NCBI RefSeq assembly: GCF_000011085.1 | Contig: NC_006396.1 | Coordinates: 310,001 to 374,000 of the forward strand | DNA: 64,000 nt | DNA from: Haloarcula marismortui ATCC 43049 | GTDB lineage: Archaea > Halobacteriota > Halobacteria > Halobacteriales > Haloarculaceae | Direction of reading: 5' to 3' | Shown: piece after piece, positions 63,448-64,000 of the stretch | Layout: every line of letters starts with the position of its first letter | Position numbering within the stretch: position 1 is the first letter of the stretch | Program-made: the position numbers and the translations under genes | Notes under the pieces: generated by a model | The model's input: only the letters and a program-made list of their open reading frames with translations | Told to the model about the DNA's origin: nothing | Databases searched by the model: none

Positions 63448-64000
63448 TTACATGTACCCGAGGTCTTCGAGTTGTGATGTCACTGTGTCGTTCCCCTTTA
63501 TGCTGAGAGAATCGCTACTTGGGCCGCTGTGATCTCGGTGACGAAGTTCCGCCTCAATTGCTCCTCGAACATCGAGAACGCTATCTATCCCCTCAACGAG
63601 ACGCGGTGACGTGCCTGCCACCATCGCCTCGTGGGTGTGGACACCGTTCTGAAGCCCATGATCGCTCACGAGGAGGAGCTCATCGTCCTCGCGTAAGTCG
63701 CTGGCCACCTCGCCGACAAAATCATCGAGTTCACTGTAGGCCTGCATCTGGAGGTTAGGCTGGTCGTAGGTAACGTGTCCGATAAGATCAAGTCCGCTCG
63801 TGTAAGCGAATATGAGGCTCTCTCGACCACCTCGGAGTGCTCTTCGTGCTCGGGCGATCCGAACCATCGACATCTCCAGACATTGTTCATAAAACGCTGC
63901 CGGGTCGGATGATGTATGGCCACCCTGAGCGCTTCCGTCACGTTCGAACAGGTCTCCGAGGCTCCGCCGAAGGCTGTGTTCTCGGTCCTCATTTTCGGGA
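63448..64000 (-). CDS. Alkaline-phosphatase-superfamily enzyme, C-terminal part (start outside window)
   Basis: The frame stays open to base 64000, so at least the N-terminal half is beyond the window. The visible 183 residues include SGLDLIGHVTYD, a metal-site segment, and LLVSDHGLQNGVHTHEAM with the D-H-G-x(n)-H pattern of phosphodiesterase-type members. It ends with VTSQLEDLGYM, a C-terminal motif shared with the adjacent sulfatase-like protein. Both are on the minus strand 45 bp apart and probably belong to one operon. Confidence 0.78.
   Translation of the reverse strand, partial: PENEDREHSLRRSLGDLFERDGSAQGGHTSSDPAAFYEQCLEMSMVRIARARRALRGGRESLIFAYTSGLDLIGHVTYDQPNLQMQAYSELDDFVGEVASDLREDDELLLVSDHGLQNGVHTHEAMVAGTSPRLVEGIDSVLDVRGAIEAELRHRDHSGPSSDSLSIKGNDTVTSQLEDLGYM

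Overview
The window is chromosomal DNA from an extremely halophilic archaeon, most likely Haloarcula or a close relative. Evidence: high GC with acidic, Asp/Glu-rich proteins; Tat-exported lipoproteins with Gly/Ser/Asp-rich linkers; HalX-type response regulators; Bat-type (HTH-10) regulators; halocyanin; dense ATGA gene overlaps; archaeal TATA boxes about 25-30 nt before leaderless starts; and haloarchaeal families such as DUF5805 and DUF5789. The genus is inferred and was not checked against a database. No rRNA, tRNA or CRISPR array was seen.

Layout. 1-3.2 kb: end of a DUF1684 gene, a CPBP membrane protease and an output-less REC-PAS-PAS-GAF protein. 3.3-6.6 kb: a TAXI-type TRAP transporter. 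6.9-7.2 kb: a gene-free block of at least seven strong hairpins closed by a terminal stem, read as an unassigned structured RNA. 7.2-14.7 kb: GGR-like flavoprotein, HalX response regulator, 2-hydroxyacid dehydrogenase, Asd and an SF1 helicase. 14.73-15.42 kb: an IS6-type insertion sequence. 15.4-19.3 kb: a binding lipoprotein, a transducer lacking the MCP tip, and a coiled-coil protein. 19.8-21.4 kb: decayed DNA. 21.5-22.9 kb: a DUF5805 protein and a Xer-like recombinase.

23.3-32.5 kb is an arginine/ornithine catabolic island: HTH-10 regulator, polar amino-acid ABC transporter, class III aminotransferase, arginase, glutamate dehydrogenase and an IclR regulator. Together they would import a basic amino acid, cleave it to ornithine and urea, transaminate it and release ammonium from glutamate. 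34.0-40.6 kb is a nitrous-oxide reductase operon: halocyanin, NosZ, a four-helix membrane protein, NosD, NosF, NosY. It supports the last step of denitrification.

40.6-49.7 kb holds a HisG-like paralogue, a coiled-coil protein, a metallo-hydrolase, UspA, a YlbF-like protein, a soluble PAS transducer, Dph2 followed 3 bp later by a catalytically dead archaemetzincin fused to a membrane hairpin, and a GIDE/LemA pair. 49.9-55.0 kb is a signalling cluster (kinase, receiver, receiver-kinase, kinase). 55.0-58.7 kb: methyltransferase, rhomboid protease, DoxX, HxlR regulator, DUF5789. 58.8-64 kb is a surface-glycan region (AglJ-like transferase, GT4 transferase, two alkaline-phosphatase-superfamily enzymes) containing a TrmB regulator and a 35-residue Cys protein that share a promoter with a TrmB-like operator.

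Best leads for something undescribed: the structured RNA at 6946-7221, the pseudo-archaemetzincin at 47474-48355, and the binding protein/tip-less transducer/coiled-coil trio at 15471-19251.
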